Assembly: GCA_964035575.1 (NCBI GenBank)
Contig: OZ037868.1
Coordinates: forward strand, 310,001 to 374,000
DNA from: Rhynchopus sp. YZ270_cl-10
Taxonomy: Eukaryota > Euglenozoa > Diplonemea > Diplonemida > Diplonemidae
Direction: 5' to 3'
DNA: 64,000 nt
The position numbers and the translations under genes are program-made. The notes beneath the pieces were generated by a model, which was given only the letters and a program-made list of their open reading frames with translations, was not told the DNA's origin and did not search any database. This document shows positions 20,182-32,290 of the stretch, one piece after another (position 1 is the stretch's first letter; the number at the start of each line of letters is the position of its first letter).

Positions 20182-20396
20182 TTCTTCGTCTGCGTCAGGA
20201 GGAGTGTGTCGCCAGCACTCAGCGCCTTGATGTTGATGTCCTCTCCTTCGTCGTTCCCTCCGAATATCATGTTAAAGCTGTCTTCAGCAAACCCCGCTGT
20301 AGTTGCCACCTTCCGCTGCAGGTCCTTCGCTGTGTCATCCACATCCACATCGACGACGCACGTCCGACCATCAAAGCCCTCGATGTTGAGTTCCAT
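20182..20396 (-). CDS. Ubiquitin-like domain (5' part of the split Ubl-LRR gene)
   Basis: From the ATG at 20396: MELNIEGFDGRTCVVDVDVD, then DTAKDLQRKVATTAGF, SFNMIFGGND and a final strand AGDTLLLTQTK. This is a ubiquitin-fold pattern (strand, turn, strand, helix, 'I..GG' strand, final LLLT strand) without a C-terminal diglycine, so it is an integral Ubl domain rather than a modifier. Past 20182 the frame enters the inserted element and stops at 20130. Without the insert it would continue directly into KKQESIAAL of the LRR ORF. Ubl plus BspA-LRR is therefore the likely ancestral protein. Confidence 0.65.
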
Positions 20397-20587
20397 TGTG
20401 TTTTGTGTGTTTTCTGTTGTGGGGGTGGTGCAGACACAGCCATTGATTGTCCACCCATCTCTTAACTAGCTGGGTTGTATTTGGATTTGCAATGTGGCCC
20501 TCCCCCTGCGTTGCAGGCTTGAGGTAACCCCACGTTCTCTCAGTGCATTCGTAGGCAGACACCACTGCCCTAAACACACAGTGCGGA

Positions 20588-20790
20588 CGACTCGTCTACT
20601 AGCTGAACTCGTTTTTTTGGGTCTCACCCCGAAAACTCGTCTTTTCCCTCGTCTCACTCGTCTGTACTCATCTCTTCGGCAAGTGCCTGTAAAACGTAGT
20701 CGTCTCAACACTCAACACTCGTCTCAACTCGTCACGACGAGTAGAGACGAGTATTGGAGACACACTCGTCTCACTCGGAACGACTCGTCC
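20588..20790 (-). promoter_or_regulatory. Dense ACTCGTC(TC) motif cluster upstream of the Ubl-LRR gene
   Basis: Within about 200 bp the motif ACTCGTC or its close variants occurs about a dozen times, on both strands. It includes a head-to-head pair ACTCGTCacGACGAGT that forms a short palindrome. The cluster starts about 190 bp upstream of the Ubl ATG at 20396. The motif does not dominate any other intergenic region here. It could be a binding-site array for the upstream promoter or a degenerate tandem repeat. Confidence 0.5.
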
Positions 20791-20799
20791 GCACTGTAT

Positions 20800-21453
20800 G
20801 CCTAAGGGGGGAGGGTCAGATAAAGACAAAGAAAAAGGCGAAAGGGAGAATACTCTGTTTTTTAAATTTAACTTTGTAACTGAGTTCTTAGAGGGGTAAA
20901 TAGAAAGTTCGGAGTGACTGTGGACGCAGACACAATAAAGGAATAGAGGGAAAGATACTGCTGGAGGGGGGGGTTTTTTTTTCTTGGTGTTTGTAGAAAT
21001 TGTTTGAGTGTAGGACACTGTCTCAGTATAGCATACACAATTTTTTTTCCCTCGCAGGACGTCTGCAGAGGAGGAAAGAGAGAAGAAATATGAGTGCAAA
21101 ACACCATAAAAAACCCCCCCTCCTGAAAGATAAATTAGGGGGCAAAAATGGGAGGAAAAAAGAGTAGTTGAAACGTGCCAAAAACGCAGCTCAGTAGAGA
21201 GAGAGAGGGGGAAGGGGAAAAAAGGCTTTACAATACGAATACCCCTCATGAACGGACATCCCAACTCTTTTAACTCTCCCCTCCTCTCCTCTCCCATTCA
21301 TCACTTTTAATTTGGGACAAAGAAAACACAGAAGTGTCTTCTCTCCCCCCCCACTTTTATATAATTTTTGAAAACTTTGAAATGAGACCCGAGGGCAAAA
21401 AAAATATCAACACTTTCATCACCATCTCCTCGATGCAATCTTTTTTTATTCAT
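20800..21453. other. Intergenic, no gene seen
   Basis: AT-rich spacer between the motif cluster and the 3' end of CFAP54. It has homopolymer runs and GAGAGAG/GGGGAAGG tracts. A small ORF set on the minus strand shows no domain signal. Confidence 0.5.
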
Positions 21454-24400
21454 TTAGACTTCTTGCATCGCTAATACCCACGCCGCAATTTTATCTGTGA
21501 GCTTATTCGTTGAAGAGGAGGCGATCATGCCTATTGAAGGGTCGAACAGCGCAGAGAGCAGAACTGCTGAGGCATGTGTTTCAAGCAGCGCGTCTCTGTT
21601 GCCGAGGGAGAGAGGCGGGAAGAACGCCTGCTCTGGGACGGCTGAGGCAGCGACGGGGGCTGCATCGCTTCCTTCTCCCTCTGCCACATTGTCTCTCGCG
21701 CCTTCGTGCATTTTTACCATTGCGTCAGCAAAATCGATGCACAGCTCATCAAAGGCCTCTTCCATATCTCTTACGTCAGGAGTAGGCCCTCTCGCAGCGG
21801 GTGGAGGTGTTGTGCCCGCCTCTTTCCCTTTCTTTGGTGGCGCCGCTTTGCCTCCTTTATCATCAGCGTCCATCTGCTGTGCCAGCTCCTCCTCTCTCTC
21901 CACAATGCGTGCCACCAATGCAACCAATTTTTCACACACCCCCCTGACAGCTCTCAAGTCCCTCTGCTCCACGATGCACTCCAAAATCGTTACTGTGCGC
22001 ACAACGTCCTCTCCGACATTCCTTTTGTATGCCGCCACCCAATGCAACGGAGGAACCATCGGAAGAGACGAAACCGGTTCACCTGGTTTCATTTTCTTTG
22101 CAGGAAGCTGTACATCCCCTACGGTATACATTTGAGAAATAAAGACAATATCGTCAGAACAGAATCCAATGTTGAGGGTTGACCCGAAAGCGTCGGTTTC
22201 AGAATTAACGCAGGAAAGCAGTGAGGTTGATGTGGCTTGGGGTGCAGAAGGTTTAAAGACAATTTCTCCTGGAACCAGAGGAGGGGCTGATGGGGTGCTT
22301 CCATAGAAGGTCTGGAGTGCAGTACGCCATTCGGAGAGCTTCACTTCGGGTGATGTGTCCTGTGGTGCTACTGTATGCAGTTCTCGGGAGACATCGCGCT
22401 GCCACGATGCGTAGGACTGCAGGGTAGGTTTGTCTGCAGACAGTACCGCTTCTGCTTGCATTTCTAGGTATCTGCCTTGGGCAGCATTGTTGCGTCTTTG
22501 TACTTCTTGTACATCTGTCGCAACTAAGGTGCTAATATCCGCGATATCCACCTCTTTTGAAAGCCCCAACCCCTTTACCGCGCCTTCCTTTGCGAAGGAG
22601 TGGGTGAGTGGTGTATCATGCTGCTGGGGGCATGCAAGGGTGTTGCGCTGTGCTGCAACGGTTGCGGCAAGCTTGAGGCAATGCACGAAAACCATTTGGC
22701 AGGATCCGCGAGATTCTGGGTCACCATGAACACCATTCGCAGCAGACCCGAAGAGGCAAGCCAGCTCCATATAGCAGGTGTGGAGCACATCGTGTTCATA
22801 AGGGGCCTGCGAGCAGAGCGCTTCAACCGCTTCGCAAAGAAGCGACGCTGCCTCTGCCGCATGCGGTGTGGAGGAGGCGAGACACGCCAAGGCCTGCTCC
22901 TGCGATGGTGCGGTGGGGAGTGTACTGCTTGGGAAGGTGCCAGCCTCGAGAATCGGTCGCGGTGCAGTGGGCTGTGCCCTAGCAATGTGTATGGTGCTGT
23001 CACGTCCACGTGGTATTCTGGTCTCTGAGGTTCGTTTCGTGGTGGTAGTGGTGGTGGTGGTGGTGCCCAGCCGAATGCATCTCGCCAAGTGTAATGATGC
23101 CACAACATAAGCAAAAGGAAACGCCCCTCTACACTGTGTCGCAATCGCGCAGGCTTTCCGGAAGCAGTCCTCCGCACTCTGATGGAGGGGGGGTGTGGTG
23201 AGAGAAGAAAAACTGGGGAATATTTGAGGAAGAATGCAGAACGTTTGCGTGTAGGAAGACGATACAAAATGCTATGGGGGTAGGCATACCGAATGGTCCT
23301 CGCGCAGCATGAACTCCCGCCCTGCACGGGTGCACGCCATAGCAGCCTCGCGCACGACAGGCATATGGCAGTTGTACAGCTCACTCCATTTGCTGTCCAG
23401 ACCTAGGTCAAATCCAAGCTGTGGGGTGGTATGTCATTGTATTACCCAAAGGGACGTAGAAACGTTAAGACCAAAGGAAACCTTTTAAAAAAATGAAGTT
23501 GATAGTGCAAACGCCTCTGGGACGCAGGCACTGACACTCCGCGGGTTATCGAACCCCGGAGTGTTGCATCCTTGGCAGTGGTTTACAGGGAAACTGCAAG
23601 CAGGTACACAGGCATTACCCCACCCTGACCGCAATTCGATAAAAAAGAGTTTCTCCATACGTGCTTAAGGTGCGCGAGATAATGCTTCATCGCCAGCATA
23701 TTGTATTCACTCGCTGTCGGCGAGCTTCTCCCTCCCCCTCCTGTCCTTGCCTTCCCCGCACTCCCCCCTTTCTTCCGCCTCTCCGGGAAGAGCTCTGACG
23801 ACATTCCTCCGTAGAGCAGGCCCAACCCTGTGTCAAGCCTTCCGTCACATTCATCTGCAAAGACTGCGGTGGCTGCGAGCGAGAGCACCCGGGGGAGGAA
23901 GACATCGCGCGACTCATAGTCCATCCTCAGGGCCTCCTCCACCAGGGACGGCCTCTGCGGGGGCTCTGGAGGGGCACGGGGTTGTGCGTGCAGCCCGGGT
24001 CGGAGGTCTTTCGTTGGCATGAACCCTTGAACACCTTCGTCACTCTTTACCAAAGAATAGCCATGGTCCACCTGAAGCACCTCTATGGGCATGCCCTCGA
24101 GAAGCCCTCCACCAAGCATCAATCCCGAATGTGGATCCGGCGCCTCACGTAAACGGGTAGGTGCCCCTACCCGCGCAATGCGGCCCACATCAGGAAGCGT
24201 ATTGGCCTCCCCCTCTTCGTTGCTTGCAGTGGTTTGGGGGTGCGTCAGGATTGCGGCAGCCTCATGGTCGAGCCCGCTGCGCAGGCAGATGCGTGCCTTC
24301 ATAACCATCGCATCACGCTCTCCATGGGTGTATTGGTATTTGGTAGCGAGACGGCCACAGTTTGCGCAAGATTCTTGCGCTTCAAGGGGACGTCGCAGTT

Positions 24401-27400
24401 GGAGCAGCGCATCCGCCCTCATGATATGCCATGCACAGACGTCTGCCACCCCGAGGCTTGCGATAAAGCTTTCGCAGCCAACTACATCAGAGGTCATCTC
24501 GTACGACACAGAATGGTACTCCAGCAGTGCGGTCAACACCTGCAACGCCTTCTGGTAGTGTCCACGCACCGCATGGGTTTGCGCGCGAATTGCCATAGCA
24601 TGCGAGGTGATGGTCCTCTGCCCTACAGGGGTACTCTGCTGTACAGCCTCCTCCGTCGATGCCTGCGATTCTTCAACCGAAGTCGCAAGACCCTCTGCCA
24701 AAGAAAGAACCTTTGCATAAATCTGTTTTCCTTCGTGGTTTGCAGAAAGACGTCCACCTTCGACTGCAAGGTGTGGACAGGATGCTGCTAGACGAACCAA
24801 AATTTGCGCCTGCGTTAATGTGACATAGGTTCCTAGAGTATTATCCAGGCGAGATGCGATGACCTCAGGGAGGGGTGACGCCAGCTCTTCCACCGCCTGT
24901 GTGTCCGTCATATTCAGCAGTCTGTCGTTGCAGAGAAGCACCGGGCCGGTCTCTTCTCCTTCAGTCTTCGCAGGGCCACCCTTTTTAGGAGGCGGTTTTT
25001 TCACGGCAGCAGCATTTGTTGAGGCAGAAACGGCATCTACACCAGACATCTTCCAACCCTCTACCTGTTGTACACCAACAGACGGCATGGACACTGCCTT
25101 GGTGAGTGTTCTCATGACGCATGACATGGCGCGCATATCGCCCATCGCAGCTAAGCCTCTGATCTTCAGGCATCTCGCAATGACAGTGTACTCCCAGCTG
25201 TAAGAAGGAGAGGGGGTGAAGTTAGCTAAGATGACCCCAAGCGTGAGGTGAATGTGTGTAGAGAGGAGAGGGGCTGCATACCTACGCATGGTCTCGGAGG
25301 CGACGTATTCTAGTAGAGCGGCAGCAGGGATGGAGAGTGCGTCGTGGCCGATCTTCTGGCATTGTGATGCAACGTATGCGAGGGCGACCATCTGAAAAGG
25401 GGGGTTTCGTGGTGTATGTTTGTATTAGATGCTCGGAGGGGGCTTGGAATGGAAGTTTGAAATAATGTTTTTGTGGGGCATACCAAATCCTTCCCGTCGA
25501 CACCAAGCGAGCCACTGAAGACATCTGTATCGAGAAGAATGTCGGCAGGGCACTGCCAGAAGTCGCACTCCCTTGCGGGCTGGCTTCTGCAGGAGCTGAG
25601 CACCGCCTTGCTGAGGCGTGCGGCAAGCATGCAATGCTCGCAGGAGGCAAACTGCTTCTTTTGGAGACTTTGGCTTGCGAGCTTGAAGAGGAGCACGATC
25701 GCCAACAACGCCTTCGTTGTACCTAGCCGCGCAAGGAGCGGTTCGCCATCCACATCCTTCACACACTCCCGCCACTTTGTCCACGAATTGACATGCCCAA
25801 AGGCTATGTCGACGCCATCCTGCCAAGAAATCCCTGCCTCCTTTGCAGCTTGGTGCTCTGCCTGCAACCCACCCAACACATACACAATCCGCATTGCCGG
25901 GAGCGTCAAATGCTTTTGCCTGAAAAAGGTATACGCCTGGGTGAACCGCTGGCAGATATCCTTGTAGTGTTCATTGCGCACAACCGCCTTCTTCGCTGCT
26001 CCTGAACTCTTTGATGTGACAACCGTACCACGTCCCCCTCTTGCTTGTCGGTCCTTCTCCACTTCAGCCAGTACTGCGGCATAAGCTGTGGACTTCATGT
26101 ATTCCTGCAGCGCGAATTCACCAGACTGTACCAATACCTCGGCTCTAGGAAGGTCGCGGAAGACTGCTGCCAAAAGCTTTGCGCTTTTTGTTAGACTGCG
26201 TCCCGACGCTGCTTGGAACATCATGCACAACGGAAGCAGCTGTGCTGCGTATTTATTTTTCAGAATAATGTTCAACTGCTCGACACTGTCAACCGCGCTG
26301 AGGTTGGAGGAAACAGCAGAAGAGTATTGAAGTCCACGCATGCAGGTTTCCGTTAAGGTGATGAGACGACCGAGGTCTAACCCGCCTAAGTTTGTGAGAA
26401 CTGCTTGTAGAGTGTCGTGGGATGGTGTGATCAGGTGCGCGGTTTCTTTGTTAGAGAGTGTGATACGCCCGGACCCTGCGCTCTGCAGCTTTGCAGGTTG
26501 GAGGTCGTAGGAAATAAGAAACCATTCATTGTTCAGTTTAAAGTCATTTTCCAAAACCCGCGCAACCGGGTGGGTTATCAACTCTTTTGTGTGAACGTCA
26601 AAGATGGTAACATTGCAGCGGCAGTTTTTAAAGACGCCAGGGTGGATGAGAGGGGCCTGGTGATACACCGCGTTGCCGTCGAGAGGGGAAGGGGTTTGAC
26701 TGGACAATGATTCCGCAGCTTCTTTCATATAAAAATCAGAATATTTGAACGAATTGATGATGTGCGCAGCACGGCGGCAGGTAGATGCAGCACCGATGAC
26801 GATCTTACCAGGCTTCGGATACGCCCTGAGCAGCTCCGGAACGTGCGTTGTGTTGATCACAGCGCAGTTTTCCATTGAATAGATATCCGTCCCTTCATTG
26901 ATCTTTTTGACAAACACAACACGTTTTCCGGACACCACAGTGCTCGACAGCAACTCCAACATTTCATCAAACGCATTTTCCTCGGGACTCTCTTTTGCAA
27001 AAAAGCTCGCCAACACGGCACCTTCCTCCTGCACAACACCTTTATTCCCATCCCAATAGCACACCGAGCCATACGACCACACCTTCTCCTGCAGCCGATC
27101 GGAAGCCTCCGTCTGTTCGATGTGTTCTGGCACCATGGTTTCCCCGCCTTCGTTTGGCCCAATATCTGCCTCAAACCCTAGCAACATTTCTTCGTAGCTT
27201 TTCCGCTCTGAGGTGAGGATGTCGCAGCGTTCGCAAAATTCGGTTTGATGAAGAGATTCGAAAAAACCAACAATATTGGCCAAAGATTTGTAATAGCGGG
27301 AAAGCGAATCTACACCACGAAGGATGTTAAGCTGGAGCACGGTAGAAGACGAGGCTGATTTGATATCAGGCTCGCAGTACGTTTCGATACACGCTGCGGA

Positions 27401-30400
27401 AAGCATGTTAATGTAGAGCTCCATCCTGGTGGGAAGGTTTGCGTACGGCGAGACCAGCCCTGAGGAATCTTCGTTTCCGTCTCTCGAAAGCTCTCGTAAC
27501 AGCTCTTCGCAGCAGTGTACTGTAGACCGCAGATCTTTCCTGCAAAGAAGCAACCCATCTCTCAGGGACGCCCCATTTACTGCCTCCTGCACAACCTGCA
27601 CCAACCCGGTTAAAGGTTGCAGCATTGCATCCGTACTTTTCGCTTGCTGCGGCATTGTCAGCACCAACGGAATTTCACCCGGAAAAAAACTGCCAAACGC
27701 ATTGCAAAGCGACGTCAAACTGTTGTACACATGCTTCCATCTCTTGCATCTTCCATACAGCACTGCAGATCTCGTCAAATGGGAGAGACAAGATACGTCA
27801 TGTGTCCAATACTCTGTTGTCTCTTCAGGTGTCAACCCTGGAGGAGGACCGTCGGAGGTGGCTTCGCAGAGTTTGCTCATGATCGCCGCTTTGTGTGGAG
27901 ATGACTGTTCGAGGGAGATGGCGGCGAGGATTTCGAAGCATCGTGCCTTAGCGGGAAGGTCACTGTACATGATTCGCGCTTTGAAGGCGCGGACCTGCCT
28001 TAGGCGTGCACGGAGGACCAAATACAAAACCCCCCACTTCAGCTTTGAAATGCTCCGTTTCTGCTTCGCATCCTCGGGGCTAACATCGTCTGCCTTCGCA
28101 GCCTTTCCCTTAGCATCCTTCTCTTTAGAAGGGACAGGAGAGGTGTCTCCCTTCCTCAGCTTTATGAGGGCGTCTTCTACATGAGAGGTACACACCGTAA
28201 CAATCCCTGCAAAGCTTCGCTTCCTCTCTGCCAATACTGTCAACAAATTTTCTACCAGGCTTTGCGTGGAAGGCTTGCGAGCGCGAAGGGCACATTGGAT
28301 TACTAATAAAGCGATGGAGGGGAAAAGAGGGTCGCGTTTGTGAACAGACAACGCATCGAACGCAAGGTTGTATTCTCCTTCGTGCAGCTTCTGCAGAACG
28401 TCTGTGTAGATGTCTGGAAGAGGGCTTTCTTCGAGAAGAAATGGAATTGCATTTCGATTGCCCAATATGATAGCGTGAAGCAGCTCCACCAGCTCCGCAG
28501 GGACTCTGTCAGAAAGAGTCGCCGGTCCTCCACTTGGCGGCAACATATTCACCGTAATGTTCACCTCTCGCGGGGAAGGCTCATCTGCCGCTGCTGCCCC
28601 ACCCTTTGCCTTTTTATCATCCTTCTTTGCACCCCCCGTTGCTCCAGTCACATTGTAATTTCCATTACCACAGGCAAGAATACTAGGAATATCCTCAGCG
28701 TTATCACACTGTAAGGTACTCCGAATGTCGTGAAGTGTTTTGCAGCGTACTCGGATATGCTGATTGGGGTGTTTTTCGATTATGCTGTAGGCTTGACGGA
28801 AGAGCGCGATAATCGATGAGAGCAGTGCGTCGTCGGACCCACCTTCTCCAGAAACAATGCATGAGTCTACGAGGGTCAGACTGTCAAAACAGTTTACAAC
28901 ACGGTACAAATCAGAGATGGTGCGGATCAGAAGGGCCTGGTGGCTTGCATTCGCCATGATGAGGCTTGGGGAAGCGTTCACCAGAGATTTCGCAATACTA
29001 TACAACGGTCTAATAATGGTCGGCTGAGGGTTGGTCGGGCGGAGTAAAGGACGTAAGATGTTGTACAAATTATGGCATGTCGCTGCAATGAGCACCGCCG
29101 ATCCCGTAGATGAAGCTATTTTCAGAGAGATGAGCGTAAGGTTCGCGCATTCATCCGCCACCTGCTGGATTTCTGGAAGCGCAAACCGTTTTTTATCAAA
29201 AGAGCTTTCCGCGTTGTCAGCAAAGTCGAATATATCTGCGAAAGCGTCGAAATGCTCATCCCGCTTCATCGCAAAGCTCTGCAAACTGTCAATCCTCTTT
29301 GCCTCTGCCGCCGCAGTAAACGCCTTCGCGACCAACAACAACAGTTCATGCGGTGTCTTCGCCACCTTCTCTGCGTTCGTATCTAACAGCACTAATGGGG
29401 ACGCAACCCAGAGTGGATCATCCGCCGGATGCGTTTCGATTGTGTACGCCGCACGCAGGAACCCAAGCGCCTCGTGGACCAACGGACGGCCTTCGTAACG
29501 CAGCGCCGTCAGAGACAGACAACACCACAGGTACTCCGCAGGCAGCGTATCTGGGGAGAGCACGCTCCCATCCCCGTCGCCCACCCCTGCAAGGATATGA
29601 CGGTACGCCTCGTGCAGCTTCTTCAACGCCTCAGCACCGTTCTTCGTGAACGGCGCCAGCTCAAGATACGCCAACGCAGTGAAGAACGACGACCCGCTTC
29701 TCTGCGACAGCAGCTTCCTCTGGCACGCCTCATCCACCACCGGGCGTGCCACAACAAAAGACCGTTCAAATGCAAGAACATGCTGTTCTTGTGCACTAAG
29801 CTGTCCAAAAAGGTGGCTCTGCGCTTCACGGGTAAGAAGAGTCCGTATTTTTTGGTCCTGGTCAAGCAAACGCTGCTTCCACAAGGCAAGAACTGCGGCC
29901 TTCATAGTCAGACGTACGCAAAAGGCGTCGGTCGTTCCGTGCTGTACTGCCAGCGTTTTATAAAGAAGGCTGTCAGAAGAAAGAACGTTTTTGCTGTAGA
30001 TCCTGCGGCACCGTTCGATCTTACTTTTCACGGCCTTAAGAAGTCGCAATGGACTGACTACGACCTGTTCTTTGTCAGAAATCGCAGCGAGATGGGCACA
30101 GTTTTGCGTATTCACGGTTGACGATTCTTCAAGGTTTCCTAGAGATATGCTTGAGACCGAGACTGTCGCATCAGTTTTTTGTTCAACGCTTTTGGAAAAA
30201 ATACAGTCAAGCTTGGCTTCACTGTATTTCGCAAAGAGATGGATTATGCCAGCGAGAAGCGCAAGATCGTGGTAGTTAACGTGGAGAAGTGTTTGCGCCA
30301 CGGATTCAATGATGGTGAAGCCATCTTCGTCAAGCTCATCAATGATGTCTGGGTCGCCATTATTTGTCAACGTTTTGTAAAGAAACAACGCCGAATCTGC

Positions 30401-32290
30401 GAGCGTTGCAACAGGAATATGATGCGCATCGGAACCCCTGACTGCTTCCATATCCATGACATCTTTTGCACACGATTTCGCAAACTTCTTAGTGTCCCAG
30501 CGCGCGCTTCCCGACGCATCAATACCCTCCACGCTATTCACACTAAAAAACGTCGCTTTGTGCGCATTGGTCGCAAACGAAAGCTCAAATTGAACGTCAT
30601 TAACATTGCTTTGAAGCGTTTTTGCTACATCAAGCGCAGAAGAAATGCAGTTTTTCTTGAAATTCGCGTATTGTGCGAATCCTGGGGGTTTGAGCGGATC
30701 GTTTTCGATGGATTCTGCTTCGTTCAGTTCGAGGCTTTGTTTGTAGCAGAGAAGTTTTTGGCTGAGGGTGTAGTCGGGGCGGGGTGTGGCGTCGTGGTGA
30801 GCGGATTGGAGAGTGGACATAAAGGTTGCAGCATTGCTCTGCAGGAAGAGGGAGTGGTGTTGTTGGTCAGAAAAAAGCGCTTTTACATCGAGCGCCGTGT
30901 CGTCCTTATGGTCCGCATAGAACTCTCCCCACTTTACACCGCGTTTGATCCGCCCATTCCTTTCCAACACAATGCAATAATCCAGCAACATCCCAATCAC
31001 CTCACTGTGCACCCCTTCGGGGGTCCCTCCTGGTAGCTCTGTCTCGCCAAACAATCCTTTTGTTTCCTCCCAGCCGTTTTCAATAGCAGGCCGCAATGAA
31101 CCTTCAAAATGTTCTTTATACGAAGCAAAGTACGCAGTAAAGATTTCATCTATGAGATTCGCTACGACGTCAAAGGAATCAGACTTTAATTGAACCGTCT
31201 CTGATTGGCTCTTCTGTGGATACTGTGCCTGCATTCTGCAGGATACTCCACAGTCTTCGATTGTCGCAAGCAATGCACGAAGACGGTTAGCATGGTTCGC
31301 AAGCGTTGCATGAACAGAATCAGGTCGTTTGAGACCAGGTTCATCGCAGGTCAGAAATTTTTGGAGTGTTGCGGTTAAGGTTTCTGTTGATAGGCCCTGC
31401 GCGGTACCTCCCTTTTTGCCGTCCCCAGAGGGTTCTTCTTTGTCTAAGGTGAGAACTGCGTGTTTGAATGCAAGCGTTTTCACTTCGTAGAAGGCGTTGC
31501 GAAGCATCGTGACGCTGTGTGCTGGGGGTGCGACTTCGTCGGAGAACTCTAGCTGGATGATTTCGGATATGCTGTCGACCCCAAAGGTGGAAACCTTCTG
31601 CGCTGCGTTGACATCTGAGAGACCTTCATAGCATAGCGAGATGAGCTTCAGTATGCGTACCCGCCAGCTTAAAAACTTCGTCTGATCGAGAACAGACGAC
31701 TCACAACACCGCACACAAAACCCCAAAAACAAAACCGCCTCCTTCACCAACCCATACTTCACCAACACCAATGCACCCTTAAACAGCAGCACCGTTCCAT
31801 TGTACATTACGTGATACAATTCTTCGTCCGCATCGAAAACTGGCTCGAGGCTTGCGCAAATATTTTCGAGACTTCGGATACAACTGTTTGTCGTGGTTTC
31901 CAATACCATATGAACGTCTGCATGGATCCGCAGGTAGAACTCTGCTGTGTTTTGGAGGAATGAGCACATTGCGACCTGGCCTTTGTCATATGTGGTCAAG
32001 CCGTTTGTGCTGGAAAGAGCGTTCATTTGACGTACTTTGTCGGAAATAATGTGGGTCGTCATGAAGACCACGCTGGCATACTGTTTGTGCTGCAGCATCA
32101 CCATCGCTGTGTCAATCGCAACCGAAACGTACTCAGAAGGCGGCAACGCAAGCATGCCGTACAACTCCAACAGCTGCGACTGCTGCCGCCCCTCCATCGC
32201 GGACACCGTCTCCCCCTGCTTCAGATGTGACGGCGACATATACACACGCACCACAGAACGGATCTCCTGGAGGATCTCATTGTGATTCAT
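21454..32290 (-). CDS. CFAP54, ciliary central-pair (C1d) protein, five exons
   Basis: Exons are 32290-25484, 25391-25282, 25197-23661, 23418-23290 and 23178-21454. The introns are 92, 84, 242 and 111 bp, with donors GTATGC (three times) and GTATGG. Phases agree and give about 3435 residues, near the size of CFAP54 in animals. Residues about 155-250 match the conserved CFAP54 core as I know it: the NGT..L motif in VMYNGTVLLF, then EAVLFLGFCVRCCESSV, FLSWRVRILKLISLCYE and a final IIQLE. CFAP54 scaffolds the C1d projection of the 9+2 axoneme and is needed for motility. Much of the rest is helical repeat. KGG/PPKKGK linkers separate blocks, an SH3-like stretch (MPIEVLQVDHGYSLVKSDEG, about residue 2670) is unusual, and a Thr run follows exon 5's start. 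Intron 3 contains a hairpin cassette. Confidence 0.85.
23500..23564 (+). repeat. Hairpin cassette family H3 inside CFAP54 intron 3
   Basis: Two stem-loops in series. The first is closed by AGTGC (23504-23508) and GCACT (23528-23532), with AACGCCTC in its left side. The second has arms ACACTCCG (23534-23541) and CGGAGTGT (23557-23564), with an inner stem GGGTT-ATCG-AACCC. It lies wholly in the 242-bp intron, antisense to the gene. Relatives are near 1015, 9050, 33732, 49159, 52577, 62081 and 63172. Confidence 0.8.

Noticed and set aside
19059-20199. The insert in the Ubl-LRR gene as a spliceosomal intron
   Set aside because: The 18-bp repeat at both borders contains no GT, so no GT-AG pair can restore the frame at the junction. 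An insertion fits better.
25310-25391. Overlapping long ORFs at 25.3-25.4 kb as two separate genes
   Set aside because: The overlap is an intron read through. GT-AG borders and phases join the parts into one CFAP54 gene.
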